Under the pieces are notes generated by a model. It was given only the letters and a program-made list of their open reading frames with translations, did no database searches and was not told the DNA's origin. This document shows, piece by piece, positions 41,341 through 41,377 of a stretch of DNA of 41,377 nucleotides (positions are counted from its first letter, which is position 1; each line of letters opens with the position of its first letter). The stretch comes from JAVVSR01 sp964604875 (lineage in GTDB: Bacteria > Bacillota > Clostridia > Christensenellales > CAG-917): the NCBI GenBank assembly GCA_964604875.1, contig CAZSAC010000011.1:1-41377 (forward strand). The letters run 5' to 3'. A program made the translations under genes and the position numbers.

Positions 41341-41377
41341 ACCTAGCTATTATCTCCCTCGCCTTAGCAACTTTCTC
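41333..41377 (-). CDS. Possible C-terminus of a convergent gene (cut by window edge)
   Basis: On the minus strand the frame from the window edge reads EKVAKAREIIARFM and stops at TAA (41333-41335). This looks like a real amphipathic protein end but is too short to identify. It overlaps the permease stop by 8 bases. Confidence 0.35.
   Translation of the reverse strand, partial: EKVAKAREIIARFM

Overview
The window (about 41.4 kb, low to moderate GC) looks like a chromosomal piece of an uncultured gut Firmicute of the Clostridia type. The reasons are strong AGGAGG-type ribosome binding sites, TTGACA/TATAAT promoters, a CIRCE heat-shock operator, an FMN riboswitch on an ECF-type transporter, an enoate-reductase-like flavoprotein and host-glycan glycosidases. 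TGA is used as a normal stop (MazG, the ECF sigma factor and the ABC ATPase all end in TGA), so the standard bacterial code applies. I see no insertion sequence, prophage, CRISPR array, tRNA or rRNA. The species-level assignment is inference only.

Layout. 1-1.8 kb: the end of mazG, a dihydrouridine synthase and the trmL tRNA methyltransferase. 1.8-5.6 kb: a glycolytic operon pgk-tpiA-gpmI closed by a strong terminator facing a divergently oriented MATE exporter (5.6-7.0 kb). 7.1-7.9 kb: a consensus promoter, an FMN riboswitch with its terminator, and a riboflavin ECF S-component. 8.0-9.05 kb: an isolated PilT-type ATPase. 9.1-12.5 kb: a DUF2804 protein, then rhamnulokinase and rhamnulose-1-phosphate aldolase. 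12.6-15.4 kb: an ECF sigma factor, a membrane protein that is probably its anti-sigma factor, and a lipoprotein that shares the anti-sigma protein's extracellular domain. 15.5-16.5 kb: asparaginase. 16.5-27.4 kb: five glycosidases (GH29, membrane-anchored GH98, GH35, GH38, GH95-like). 27.5-29.8 kb: a DUF2974 lipase-like protein and an amidase-fold wall protein. 30.0-33.7 kb: an enoate-reductase-like flavoenzyme and an aconitase X whose large subunit is broken into two frames. 33.8-36.5 kb: clpB under CIRCE. 36.6-39.1 kb: a metal-efflux operon (ArsR/CadC-type repressor, HMA metal chaperone, P1B ATPase). 39.1-41.3 kb: an ABC ATPase and its permease, followed by the last codons of a possible convergent gene.

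How it works together. The glycosidase block reads as a host-glycan pathway. The anchored GH98 enzyme would cut fucosylated blood-group/Lewis-type oligosaccharides outside the cell. The four enzymes without signal peptides would trim fucose, galactose and mannose inside. Rhamnulose-phosphate and the glycolytic operon feed triose phosphates. The enoate reductase/aconitase X pair suggests a dehydrate-then-reduce fermentation step, but the frame break makes its present activity doubtful.

The most novel element is the sigma/anti-sigma/lipoprotein cassette with a duplicated, unrecognised extracellular domain. Several genes (MATE, rhaB, asparaginase) have a good -10 box 6 to 11 bases before the start codon and no clear ribosome binding site, which suggests leaderless or nearly leaderless mRNAs.
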